A model generated the notes under the pieces. It ran no database searches, was not told where the DNA came from, and saw nothing but the letters and a program-made list of their open reading frames with translations. From assembly GCA_002346425.1 (NCBI GenBank), contig DDZS01000022.1, forward strand, positions 12,550 through 29,814: a stretch of 17,265 nt of DNA, read 5' to 3'. Position numbers and translations under genes: made by a program. This document shows, piece by piece, positions 7,326 to 14,839 of this stretch (position 1 is the stretch's first letter; each line of letters starts with the position of its first letter). This DNA is from Alphaproteobacteria bacterium UBA3002 (GTDB taxonomy: Bacteria; Pseudomonadota; Alphaproteobacteria; Rickettsiales; UBA3002).

Positions 7326-10300
7326 ATGTTGGTGCGCGATCTTCTTCGATCATTCCTTGTGGCAGCTGTCTATGCGCTGACGGCGCGCGCCTCGTTAGAG
7401 CTGGCGATTCCCCCCGGTTTTGCGACACCGGTATGGCCATCAGCGGGGATAGCCCTTGCTGCCGTGATCGTCTGGGGGTATCGCATGATGCCTGCGGTCG
7501 CCGTCGGTTCCTTCCTCGCTAACCTATGGGTCGCGGCGCAGGGAGACAACACTATCTATTCCGTGAATGCCCTTTCATTAGCGGCATTGATCGGGATTGG
7601 CGCAGCAGTGCAGGCAGGATTTGGCACCTGGTTATTGCGATATCGCGACCTACGCAGCTCGGTTTTGGCTCGCCATCGTACCATTTTGGCACTCATTGTA
7701 TATGGCTGTGTTCTGGGGTCGTTAGTTAACGCACTCTGGGGGCCGCTGCTCTTATATTCATATGGGCTAATTCAAGCCAATGACCTGCAAGTCAGTATCT
7801 TTACCTGGTGGGCGGGTGATACGGTGGGGGCCTTGCTAACCGCTCCCATTCTGTTGCTGTGCGCCAACCCCCGTGTCACCACCAAACGCAAAGCCATCGT
7901 CAGTATTCCATTGGCCGTCTTCACGGCGTTAGCCATTTTTATTTTCCTGAATGCGAAAGACGAACAAGAAAAATCGCATGTTCAGGCTCTCTATGATCAG
8001 TCGAATTTATTGCTGCAGGGCTTTGAAGTCTCGCTAAAGCGCTGGCCGACGGTATTGGTCGCCAGCGAACGCTATTTCCGCGCTTCAGAAAAAGTGAATG
8101 CTGAAGAATTTGCGGAATTTAATCGTGGGTTTTTAGATGAAGATAATTCTATCAATGCCATTAATTTTCATGCTTACAGCCCCGATGCTGAGGCAGCGGA
8201 AATCACCTATCGCGTGCAAGCCAATCCGTTGGCAGAGGTGCCGAAGATTGATGTGCTTAGCCCATTGCTGCGAAGCGCAGCAGATAAAGCGCGCAACCGC
8301 GATGCTTCTTCAATGGTATTGGTGGAATCGTTGGGCCAAAGCGATCCCTTCTTTTTGTTTATCCATCCCGTCTATCAGATCAGCAAAGAACCGGACGCGC
8401 CCCCTCGCTTTCTGGGCTGGGTGACAGCAGAAGTCCCGGTCACGGAATTATTCCGCACCTTAGCCTTCGAAGCGACGAGCCGCGGTTTATATGTGCGCGC
8501 CACCACAAAGCAACCGGGGCAACCCCGGACAACGATTTTTGAACAATCCGCATCGACGGAAGATATCGCCAAATCAACACACACTCAGATCATCTTGCCG
8601 TTAAAGATGGATGACCAGACATGGAAATTTCAATTCGTAGAACGCGACCGCGCCAAACTCGAAGGCTATAGTTGGGAAATGTGGGCCCTGCTGGGTGGCG
8701 GGTTGTTACTGGCGGGTTTATTCGGCCTTTTCCTGCTTAGCATCTCGGGCCGACTTGACGAAATGCAGCAGCAAATGACCGCGGATGAAACCTTCCGTTC
8801 GCTGCATGAAGTTGCGCCAAACTGGCTGGCGATTGTCATTGTGATTTTAAGTTTCGCGGCCAGCTTCCTTCTCTGGCGCGAATTGGATATGCGCGAGCAG
8901 CAAAGCGTTGATACGTCGCTGCATAAAGAAATCGAAGAATTGCGCCAAACAATGAATATCCGCATGCATGACGGCATCGCAGCCCTACATCGGATGGCGC
9001 GCCGGTGGGAAGTCAATGGCGGCACCGCGGAAGATCGCTGGCAGCGCGATGCTGCATTTCTGGTGCGCGATTACCCCGCGATGCTGGCGGTGCAATGGGC
9101 GGATGACACATTGCATATTCGCAGAGTGGAACCATTGGCAGGAAACGAAAATGTCGTCGGACTGAATATTGCCTATGATGAAGAGCGGCAACAAATTTTA
9201 GCACGCGCGAAACGCCGTGACAGCATCACCCTAACGGCACCCCTGCAATTAAAACAGGGATATACTGCCGTGTTGGTGTATATTCCAATTTACATCAAAG
9301 ATCGCTTCGATGGCTTTATCGTTGGGGTGTTCAATATCACGCATTATTTGGAATCGAGTTTATCGAATGAATTGCTGACGCAGTCTGCGGTGACGATACT
9401 TGATCAGGCCAAGTTAGATCTACCAGTTGCAAAAGCCGGCGTGACCAATGTGTTACCGCAAGGCGCATCGGTAATGCTGCCCATGCATAACCGGCATTGG
9501 CAGATCACCATCGCTCCTACGCAATTTTACTATGACGATCATCAATCGCGCTTGCCACAAGCCGCGTTATTAGGGGGAATTCTCTTTTCCATTCTCTTAG
9601 GGTCAGCCGTGTATTACGCCCTAGCCTCCGGCCGCACCAATTCCTTATTGCAGGAGCGTACGGTGGCGTTGAGTGCCAGCGAAGATCAATTCCGTAGCGC
9701 AATGGAAAATGCACCGATCGGGATGGCGCTTGTCGCAACCGACGGTCGCTGGTTACGCGTGAACTCGGCCATCTGCGAGATGCTCGGCTATAGCGAAGAC
9801 GAATTACGTAAAATCGATTTTCAGCAGCTCACTTTCCCTTCGGACTTAAACAAAGATCTGGTGCAGCTCGAACAATTGTTAGAGGGCACCATTGACCGGT
9901 ACCAGATGGAAAAACGCTATTTCCATAAAAGCGGGCGACTCGTTTGGGCCTTGTTGTCAGTAACGTTACTGCGCTATCCGGATGGCAAGCCGAAATATTT
10001 CATCTCGCAGATACAAGACATCACCGAGAGCAAATTAGCGCAGGACAAACTGAAAGAGTCGTATGCGTTTCAGCAGCTCATCATGAAGCACAACCCCGAT
10101 TATATTTTTGTAAAAGATAGCGAATGCCGCATCATCGAATGCAATGAAGCATTTTTGGCTGTTTACCCTCCTGAGCAACGCGATAAGGTTATTGGCTACA
10201 CTACGGTAGAAGCATTCAAAGAAGATGAACGCGAAGCATTTCTCGCAATGGACCGTAAGGCCTTTGAAGAAGGCTATTCGGCAATCTATGAAACAATTCA

Positions 10301-11561
10301 TTTACCACGCGGCGATATCCGCACACTATACACGCAAAAAATACGTTTTAATAATAACGAAGGTGAAGCCTTTATTCTTTGTCTGGGCCGGGATGTCACG
10401 GAACGAGAACGTCTGATCGATTCGCTGGCGGAATCGAACTCTCTCAATGCTGGCGTATTGGATAATTCTGGCAGCCTGATTATCGCCACCGATCCGCAAG
10501 GTATGGTCACGATTTTCAATCAGGCTGCCGAACTCACCTTAGGCTATCGCTCGGAAGAAATTGTCGGCCAACGCACGCCGGCTTTGTGGCATGACGCAGG
10601 CGAAATAGCCGCGCGTGCGGAATCACTTTCGGAAGAGATTGGTGAAAACATAACGCCGGGTTTCGATGTCTTTGTGCATCAATCGCGCTACGGCATCGTT
10701 GAAACGCGTGAATGGACGATGATTCGCGCCGATGGTTCGCGCTTCCCAGCTGAGCTGACCGTCACTTGCATGCGCCATGAGCAAGACCAAAGCATTATTG
10801 GCTATATCGGCATCATCAGCGACATTACCGAACGCAAAGCAGCCGAGGCCGAGCGCGAACAATTCATCGAACAATTAAGCGAATCGAACGAGCAGCTGGA
10901 GCGTTTTGCGTGGGTATGCTCGCATGATTTGCAGGAACCACTGCGCATGGTGCGCAGCTTTTCCGAACGGCTGCAAAAGCACATTGCCGACAAATTAGAA
11001 GGCGATGAGAAAGCCGAACGCTATTTCGATTTTGTAATCGACGGCGCAAAACGCGCGCAGGATTTGATTGCCGATATTCTAACTTATTCGAGTCTGGACC
11101 GGGAAACCCGGGCGCTCGAATCGGTCGATTTAAATAGCGTCATGACCTCAATCCAGCATGTATTGAGCCCACAATTGGAAGAGAAAAATGGTCAGGTCAC
11201 GTTCGATACGTTGCCGACCGTGACCGGTAACCCGACGCAACTTTATCAGTTGCTGCAGAATCTGGTAAATAACGGGCTGAAATACCAAACGCCGGATGCC
11301 ACGCCGCATGTGCATGTCTCGGCACGCGACCTAACAACGCATTGGCAAATTTCAGTACAGGATAACGGCATCGGCATGGAGTCTCGGCATTTGGAAAAAA
11401 TCTTTGAGGTTTTTGCACGCCTGCATCGCCGCGACGAATATAGCGGCACCGGCATCGGGCTTTCGATCTGTCGCAAAATTGTACAACGCCATGGGGGCAC
11501 CATCAGCGTGGATTCGGAAAAAGATAAAGGTTCCGTTTTCCGCTTCACTTTATTAAAGTAG
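7326..11561 (+). CDS. MASE1/CHASE multi-PAS membrane sensor histidine kinase
   Basis: A 1411-residue inner-membrane kinase. Residues 1-208 form a MASE1-type multi-helix sensor (starting LLRSFLVAAVYALTARASL, with TPVWPSAGIALA). Residues about 212-440 look like a CHASE periplasmic domain, followed by a helix at 453-475. A second helix (500-518) leads into another extracytoplasmic region (about 520-745) with a CHASE-like end (VEPLAGNENVVGLNI, then PIYIKDRFDGFIVGVF), then a helix at 746-767. Three PAS domains follow (about 790-910, 917-1035, 1042-1165), each ending in a D[IV]TE-type motif. HisKA has His1200 in SHDLQEPLR. The HATPase has NLVNNGLKY, DNGIGM and GTGIGLSI. There is no receiver domain. 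I used ATG 7326 because a perfect -10 overlaps the ATG at 7317; the longer start adds three residues. A receiver gene starts seven bases after the stop and is the probable partner. The ligand is unknown. Confidence 0.92.
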   Translation: MLVRDLLRSFLVAAVYALTARASLELAIPPGFATPVWPSAGIALAAVIVWGYRMMPAVAVGSFLANLWVAAQGDNTIYSVNALSLAALIGIGAAVQAGFGTWLLRYRDLRSSVLARHRTILALIVYGCVLGSLVNALWGPLLLYSYGLIQANDLQVSIFTWWAGDTVGALLTAPILLLCANPRVTTKRKAIVSIPLAVFTALAIFIFLNAKDEQEKSHVQALYDQSNLLLQGFEVSLKRWPTVLVASERYFRASEKVNAEEFAEFNRGFLDEDNSINAINFHAYSPDAEAAEITYRVQANPLAEVPKIDVLSPLLRSAADKARNRDASSMVLVESLGQSDPFFLFIHPVYQISKEPDAPPRFLGWVTAEVPVTELFRTLAFEATSRGLYVRATTKQPGQPRTTIFEQSASTEDIAKSTHTQIILPLKMDDQTWKFQFVERDRAKLEGYSWEMWALLGGGLLLAGLFGLFLLSISGRLDEMQQQMTADETFRSLHEVAPNWLAIVIVILSFAASFLLWRELDMREQQSVDTSLHKEIEELRQTMNIRMHDGIAALHRMARRWEVNGGTAEDRWQRDAAFLVRDYPAMLAVQWADDTLHIRRVEPLAGNENVVGLNIAYDEERQQILARAKRRDSITLTAPLQLKQGYTAVLVYIPIYIKDRFDGFIVGVFNITHYLESSLSNELLTQSAVTILDQAKLDLPVAKAGVTNVLPQGASVMLPMHNRHWQITIAPTQFYYDDHQSRLPQAALLGGILFSILLGSAVYYALASGRTNSLLQERTVALSASEDQFRSAMENAPIGMALVATDGRWLRVNSAICEMLGYSEDELRKIDFQQLTFPSDLNKDLVQLEQLLEGTIDRYQMEKRYFHKSGRLVWALLSVTLLRYPDGKPKYFISQIQDITESKLAQDKLKESYAFQQLIMKHNPDYIFVKDSECRIIECNEAFLAVYPPEQRDKVIGYTTVEAFKEDEREAFLAMDRKAFEEGYSAIYETIHLPRGDIRTLYTQKIRFNNNEGEAFILCLGRDVTERERLIDSLAESNSLNAGVLDNSGSLIIATDPQGMVTIFNQAAELTLGYRSEEIVGQRTPALWHDAGEIAARAESLSEEIGENITPGFDVFVHQSRYGIVETREWTMIRADGSRFPAELTVTCMRHEQDQSIIGYIGIISDITERKAAEAEREQFIEQLSESNEQLERFAWVCSHDLQEPLRMVRSFSERLQKHIADKLEGDEKAERYFDFVIDGAKRAQDLIADILTYSSLDRETRALESVDLNSVMTSIQHVLSPQLEEKNGQVTFDTLPTVTGNPTQLYQLLQNLVNNGLKYQTPDATPHVHVSARDLTTHWQISVQDNGIGMESRHLEKIFEVFARLHRRDEYSGTGIGLSICRKIVQRHGGTISVDSEKDKGSVFRFTLLK

Positions 11562-11568
11562 GGAAATC

Positions 11569-12012
11569 ATGGATATTTATAACAAAACGGCGGATATTTT
11601 ACTGGTGGAAGACAATCCCGGCGATGTGGAATTGACGCTTGAGGCGTTTGAAAAAGCGCAATTTGCGCATCGTATCCATGTCGCTGGCGACGGCGAAGAA
11701 GCGCTGGATTTTCTGTTTCGTCGCCCGCCCTTTCAAGACAAACCGCGCCCCGATATTGTTCTGCTTGATCTAAATCTGCCAAAAGTGGGGGGACGTGAAG
11801 TATTGGAAATTTTAAAGACCGACCCAAAGTTGAAGGCCATACCTACTGTTGTGCTCACTAGCTCTTCTGCCGAAAGCGATGTGCTTAGCAGTTATAACCT
11901 GTATGCGAATTGCTATGTGGTGAAACCGGTGATGGCCGAAGAATATACCAATGTCGTGTTGCAGGTGGAAAAGTTTTGGACCGATGTCGCCAGTCGACCG
12001 CCTATCGGTTAG
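11569..12012 (+). CDS. Single-domain response regulator, Rcp1 type (first)
   Basis: A 147-residue CheY-like receiver with no output domain. Acidic pocket Glu14-Asp15 (LLVEDNPGD), phosphoacceptor Asp67 (LLDLNLPKVGG), switch Thr97 (VVLTSSS) and Lys119 (VVKPV) are all present. The EDNPGD start and RRPPF insertion after helix 2 are typical of receivers paired with phytochrome-type HisKA kinases such as Cph1/Rcp1. It begins seven bases after the large kinase, with GGGAAA as a ribosome binding site, so that kinase is the likely phosphodonor. It must act by protein contact or as a phosphate carrier. Confidence 0.93.
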   Translation: MDIYNKTADILLVEDNPGDVELTLEAFEKAQFAHRIHVAGDGEEALDFLFRRPPFQDKPRPDIVLLDLNLPKVGGREVLEILKTDPKLKAIPTVVLTSSSAESDVLSSYNLYANCYVVKPVMAEEYTNVVLQVEKFWTDVASRPPIG

Positions 12013-12024
12013 TAGAGCAGGCCA

Positions 12025-12477
12025 ATGACCGAGTTACAGCGTATTGATTATTTTTCTCCCGGCCATCGCACCATTCTGCTAGCAGAAGATAACGAAGGCG
12101 ATCTTGAGCTTTTCAAAGAATTATGCGAAAGCGCGAATGTCTCGCACAGCTTGTTCGTTGCGCGCGACGGAGAAGCCGTGCTTGAATTTCTGCGTGCCCA
12201 TCGCCCATTGCCGGATATTGTGATACTGGATATCAATATGCCGAAACTCAACGGCCATGGCGTATTGGAAGCCATGCATGCGGACGAAACACTCTCGAAA
12301 GTGCCGGTTATTGTGCTGACCTCTTCCGAGGCTTCGCGCGATGTGCAACTGGCGCAGGAGGGCGGCGCGTGCGGGTATATCGTAAAACCGCCAGATTTTC
12401 GCATCTCTGAATTGCTCAGCGTCATCGATGCCTTTCATGCCACGCCGGGAATGTTTATTAAGGTAGGCGATACGTGA
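12025..12477 (+). CDS. Single-domain response regulator, Rcp1 type (second)
   Basis: A 150-residue receiver, paralogous to the gene 12 bases upstream: LLAEDNEGD with Glu21-Asp22, Asp69 in ILDINMPKLNGHG, Thr99 in IVLTSSE, and Lys121 in YIVKPP. It has about 14 extra residues at the N-terminus and no output domain. A purine-rich GAGCAGG lies before the ATG. Its stop codon overlaps the GTG start of the next kinase by four bases, which suggests translational coupling and that these two proteins are made in matched amounts and interact. Confidence 0.93.
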   Translation: MTELQRIDYFSPGHRTILLAEDNEGDLELFKELCESANVSHSLFVARDGEAVLEFLRAHRPLPDIVILDINMPKLNGHGVLEAMHADETLSKVPVIVLTSSEASRDVQLAQEGGACGYIVKPPDFRISELLSVIDAFHATPGMFIKVGDT

Positions 12478-13199
12478 CCCGCACGAACACCGAATTGGAA
12501 GCTGAATTGGAAGCACTGCGTAACGAATACAAAGAATTCGCCTATGTCGTTAGCCATGATTTCGCCGGGCCGTTACGCCAGGCGGAGGGCTTTGCTAAAC
12601 TGCTGCATCAACGCTATGCCGACGCGTTTGACGCCAAAGCAAAAACGCATTTCGATTATTTGCTGCAAGCCACCGAACGTGGACAGGCCTTGCTGGAAGT
12701 GATGCTGAAATATGCGCGGCTTGATGCGCCACAACGCGACGTTGAACCGGTGGACCTAAACCTGATCTGGCAAGAATGTTGTAAGCGCCTGCAATCGCTC
12801 ATTACCGAGCGCGATGCCAGATTGACATGTGATACCCTGCCCGTATTACGGGCCAGCCGAATGCATATGCATACGCTTTTTTATCATCTGCTGAAAAACG
12901 CGCTGCAATATCATGAAGAAGGGTGCAAAGCAGACATTGCGTTGACCTATTTAGCGCTTCCCGGCGGCGGGCATCGCTTCGAAATACTAGACAATGGGAT
13001 TGGCTTTAACCCTGAATATGCCGAACGGTTGATGATTATTCTTACGCGCGGTGTTGACCCCTCTGCCTATCCGGGTATGGGGGCTGGGCTTGCCTATATC
13101 CGCAAAATTGCCCGTATCTATCAGGGCGAGCTGACGCTGGAATTTACCCCCACCAAAGGCACTACGGCCTGTGTAACGCTGTATCCGACCACTGTTTAA
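12474..13199 (+). CDS. Small soluble sensorless histidine kinase
   Basis: A 241-residue cytoplasmic kinase without sensor or membrane segment. A short charged helix (residues 1-20) leads to the phosphoacceptor His28 in VVSHDFAGPLR. The ATPase part shows HLLKNALQYH (N box), DNGIGF (G1) and GMGAGLAYIRKI (G2). The dimerisation domain resembles that of the large kinase upstream (same SHD..xPLR and VDLN positions), so the two are probably related by duplication. The ATP-lid F-box, EVFARLHRR in the large kinase, is replaced by LMIILTRGV, which may weaken autophosphorylation. It starts with GTG inside the GTGA overlap with the preceding receiver and has AAGG.AGG upstream. It could receive input by protein contact or act mainly as a phosphotransfer or phosphatase partner. 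Confidence 0.87.
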   Translation: MTRTNTELEAELEALRNEYKEFAYVVSHDFAGPLRQAEGFAKLLHQRYADAFDAKAKTHFDYLLQATERGQALLEVMLKYARLDAPQRDVEPVDLNLIWQECCKRLQSLITERDARLTCDTLPVLRASRMHMHTLFYHLLKNALQYHEEGCKADIALTYLALPGGGHRFEILDNGIGFNPEYAERLMIILTRGVDPSAYPGMGAGLAYIRKIARIYQGELTLEFTPTKGTTACVTLYPTTV

Positions 13200-13202
13200 A
13201 AA

Positions 13203-13233
13203 TTGGACAAACGCGTTTCATTTTAACGTTTGC
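13203..13233. promoter_or_regulatory. Palindromic region before the third receiver gene
   Basis: The 76-base gap holds TTGGAC (13203-13208), the 10-bp palindrome AAACGCGTTT (13209-13218) and the inverted pair CAAACG (13208-13213)/CGTTTG (13227-13232). A T-rich stretch follows. This may be an operator and separate promoter for the third receiver, or a weak terminator of the preceding operon. No convincing -10 is seen. Confidence 0.35.
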
Positions 13234-13275
13234 TTAATCTTTTTATGACATCCTCAATATTGAGTGAGGAATAAA

Positions 13276-13710
13276 ATGACCCCAATGACGATATTACATA
13301 TCGAAGACGATGAAATGGATGCGGAGCTGATGCAGGCTGCGATGTGCAGCGCGATTGTGCCCGGCAGTTTTGCCATTACGCAGGTAAATAGCCTGCGCAG
13401 CGCGTTGAAAGCGATGGAAGAGACGCGCTACGACGCCATCTTGTTAGACATGAATCTGGCGGATATTTCAGGGATAGATAATGTCCGCGTCGTCACGCAG
13501 GAATCCCCCGAAACCCCCGTTATCATTCTTTCCGGCGCGGAAGATGATAATTTGGCAGAAAAATCGGTTCGCTATGGGGCCAGACATTATCTGGTCAAAG
13601 GTAAATGCGACGGGACCACTATTCGTGATGCAATTTTATCGACCTTAAAAGATCCGGAAGCGATTAACCGCGCACAAATCGCCAGCTATACGACATCGGC
13701 GCGTGCGTAA
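13276..13710 (+). CDS. Single-domain response regulator (third, divergent)
   Basis: A 144-residue receiver with Asp11-Asp12 (ILHIEDDEMD), phosphoacceptor Asp58 (ILLDMNLADISG), Ser86 (IILSG) and Lys108 (YLVKGK). It differs from the two upstream receivers: the conserved Pro after the Asp loop is Ala, and the Lys is followed by Gly, as in receivers that often sit at the N-terminus of PAS, GGDEF or kinase proteins. No output domain follows; about 15 residues form a short polar tail. The ATG at 13276 was chosen because GAGGA lies five bases upstream. It is 76 bases after the soluble kinase and may have its own promoter. It ends at a strong terminator. Its target is not evident. Confidence 0.9.
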   Translation: MTPMTILHIEDDEMDAELMQAAMCSAIVPGSFAITQVNSLRSALKAMEETRYDAILLDMNLADISGIDNVRVVTQESPETPVIILSGAEDDNLAEKSVRYGARHYLVKGKCDGTTIRDAILSTLKDPEAINRAQIASYTTSARA

Positions 13711-13742
13711 ATGAAATAACCCTTTACTACAAGCAAGCAACT

Positions 13743-13776
13743 AAAAAAGGGGAGCACAATGGCTCCCCTCTTTTTT
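13743..13776. terminator. Bidirectional terminator after the signalling block
   Basis: AGGGGAGC (13748-13755) pairs perfectly with GCTCCCCT (13762-13769) around a six-base loop. Six A precede it and six T follow, so it works on both strands: for the third receiver gene and for the small minus-strand gene that stops at 13792. Confidence 0.93.
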
Positions 13777-13791
13777 GTCGATCACGCTGCC

Positions 13792-13920
13792 TTAGCTTTG
13801 TTTTTTGCTAGGCTGGTTTGGCGTTTGGTTGCCTTGTTTGCTCTGCGATGACTTGCTAGAGCTTTGGTTTCCTTTTACGCGGTTATCAGTAGCTGGATTT
13901 TTGACTTCACCTTTAGACAT
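13792..13920 (-). CDS. 42-residue hydrophilic small protein
   Basis: A short open frame encodes 42 residues, beginning MSKGEVKNPATDNRVKG and ending PSKKQS. The composition is dominated by Ser, Lys, Gln and Asn, with no hydrophobic stretch, cysteine or aromatic residue, so the product is expected to be basic, soluble and disordered. Evidence that it is real: AAGGAG sits six bases before the ATG, a strong terminator lies 16 bases after its stop, and another terminator isolates it from the upstream minus-strand gene, leaving a private 150-base leader or promoter region with an inverted repeat. I do not recognise a family. It shows no resemblance to the anti-sigma factor NepR, despite lying near a single-domain receiver. 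A role as a stress-induced or nucleic-acid-binding peptide would be a guess. Confidence 0.72.
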   Translation of the reverse strand: MSKGEVKNPATDNRVKGNQSSSKSSQSKQGNQTPNQPSKKQS

Positions 13921-13987
13921 AATAATCTCCTTTTGTCAGGTGTTGTACGTCGGCATTGCTGCCAATACTGATATAGGCTGGTTACTG

Positions 13988-14023
13988 CTAAATTCGCGAT
14001 GCGGAGAATTTAGAAGCGTTATA
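13988..14023 (-). promoter_or_regulatory. -10-like box and 8-bp inverted repeat before the small gene
   Basis: On the minus strand TATAAC (14023-14018) is followed five bases later by CTAAATTC...GAATTTAG (14013-13988), an exact 8-bp inverted repeat with a ten-base spacer. Transcription from this box would start at the edge of the repeat, so the repeat could be an operator or a 5' hairpin of the small-protein mRNA. No clear -35 is seen. Confidence 0.4.
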
Positions 14024-14071
14024 AAAAGCTGCTAAAAGGCCAAACCACTTTAGTGTTCTGGCGAAGAAGAC

Positions 14072-14100
14072 AAAAAAAAACCGGGCGCTAAGGCCCGGTT
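14072..14100 (-). terminator. Terminator of the PfpI-like gene
   Basis: Read on the minus strand, AACCGGGC (14100-14093) and GCCCGGTT (14086-14079) form a perfect 8-bp stem around a six-base loop, followed by seven more T. It lies 25 bases after the gene's stop codon. Confidence 0.92.
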
Positions 14101-14124
14101 CATGGCAGGTTGGGAGTCTAGTAA

Positions 14125-14694
14125 TTAGGCAGCGTTTGCAACCTGATCGTCGTGTTTGCCTTCGGCAAATTCTTCGATCGCTTTCGCACAGAACGCGTCT
14201 AAGTCTTTCGGGGTACGGCTGGTCACCAGACCGCTATCGCATACACATTCTTCATCAACCCAATTCGCACCGGCATTTTTCAGATCGGTTTGAATATTGG
14301 GTACAGACGTCATCTTGCGACCCTTCACTACATCGGCGCAGATCAAGACTTGTGGGCCGTGGCAGATTGCCGCAACTGGCTTATGTTGCTCAAAGAAGTC
14401 GCGCACAAATTTTGTCGCTTTTTCATTAGCGCGCAACGCGTCGGGGTTGAATAAACCGCCTGGGATAACCAAACCGTTAAAGTCTGAAGCAGATACTTCA
14501 TCTACTGTCTTATCAACTTTAACTTTCTGGCCTTTATCAAAATGTTTCATGCCTTGAATCTCACCACTTTTCAGTGAGACGATGCAAATCTCTGCACCAG
14601 CATTCTTAATTTCGTCGCGTGGTTGGATTAATTCACTTTCTTCAAATCCGTCGGTTGCCAAAATGGCGATTTTCTTATTTTCTAAACGTGACAT
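14125..14694 (-). CDS. DJ-1/PfpI superfamily protein
   Basis: A 189-residue cytoplasmic protein of the PfpI branch. The nucleophile elbow is AICHGP with Cys111 and His112; the acidic partner region is DGFEESEL (residues 15-22), and VIPGG at 76-80 is the other family hallmark. Length and order match YhbO/PfpI-like proteins, described variously as intracellular proteases, glyoxalases or protein deglycases; the true activity here is uncertain. A C-terminal tail (EGKHDDQVANAA) is charged and probably flexible. AAGGAG lies upstream of the ATG. It is divergent from the alkene reductase gene and followed by a strong terminator. Pairing of a PfpI protein with an old yellow enzyme suggests a shared response to reactive electrophiles, by inference. 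Confidence 0.92.
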   Translation of the reverse strand: MSRLENKKIAILATDGFEESELIQPRDEIKNAGAEICIVSLKSGEIQGMKHFDKGQKVKVDKTVDEVSASDFNGLVIPGGLFNPDALRANEKATKFVRDFFEQHKPVAAICHGPQVLICADVVKGRKMTSVPNIQTDLKNAGANWVDEECVCDSGLVTSRTPKDLDAFCAKAIEEFAEGKHDDQVANAA

Positions 14695-14839
14695 CGTGAA
14701 CTCCTTTCGTTGTCATTAAGGATATCGGATCCTCAGCATAAATTTTCCATCAGCAATTTTTTTGGGCTTACACACACTTGTTTTTTGCACTGCACAACAC
14801 CACGTCATGGATAATCGCAACCATTAGAACGAGGTATCT
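14695..14839. promoter_or_regulatory. Divergent promoter region of pfpI-like and OYE genes
   Basis: These 145 bases lie between two divergent starts and must carry promoters in both directions. GATAAT near 14811 is a plausible plus-strand -10 for the reductase, but the nearest TTGCAC is 19 bases away. I see no clear regulator operator. Confidence 0.35.

Noticed and set aside
13203..13232. Possible EcfG-type general stress promoter (GGACA, 17 bases, CGTT)
   Set aside because: The -35 half differs from GGAAC in two of five positions, and no PhyR, NepR or EcfG gene is nearby.
13200..13250. CAAACG/CGTTTG hairpin plus T-rich stretch as terminator of the soluble kinase
   Set aside because: The stem is only six pairs with a 13-base loop and the T-run is separated; it is better listed as a possible regulatory site.
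13792..13920. Small protein as a NepR-like anti-sigma factor
   Set aside because: It lacks the hydrophobic helices and conserved core of NepR and is shorter; composition is purely hydrophilic.
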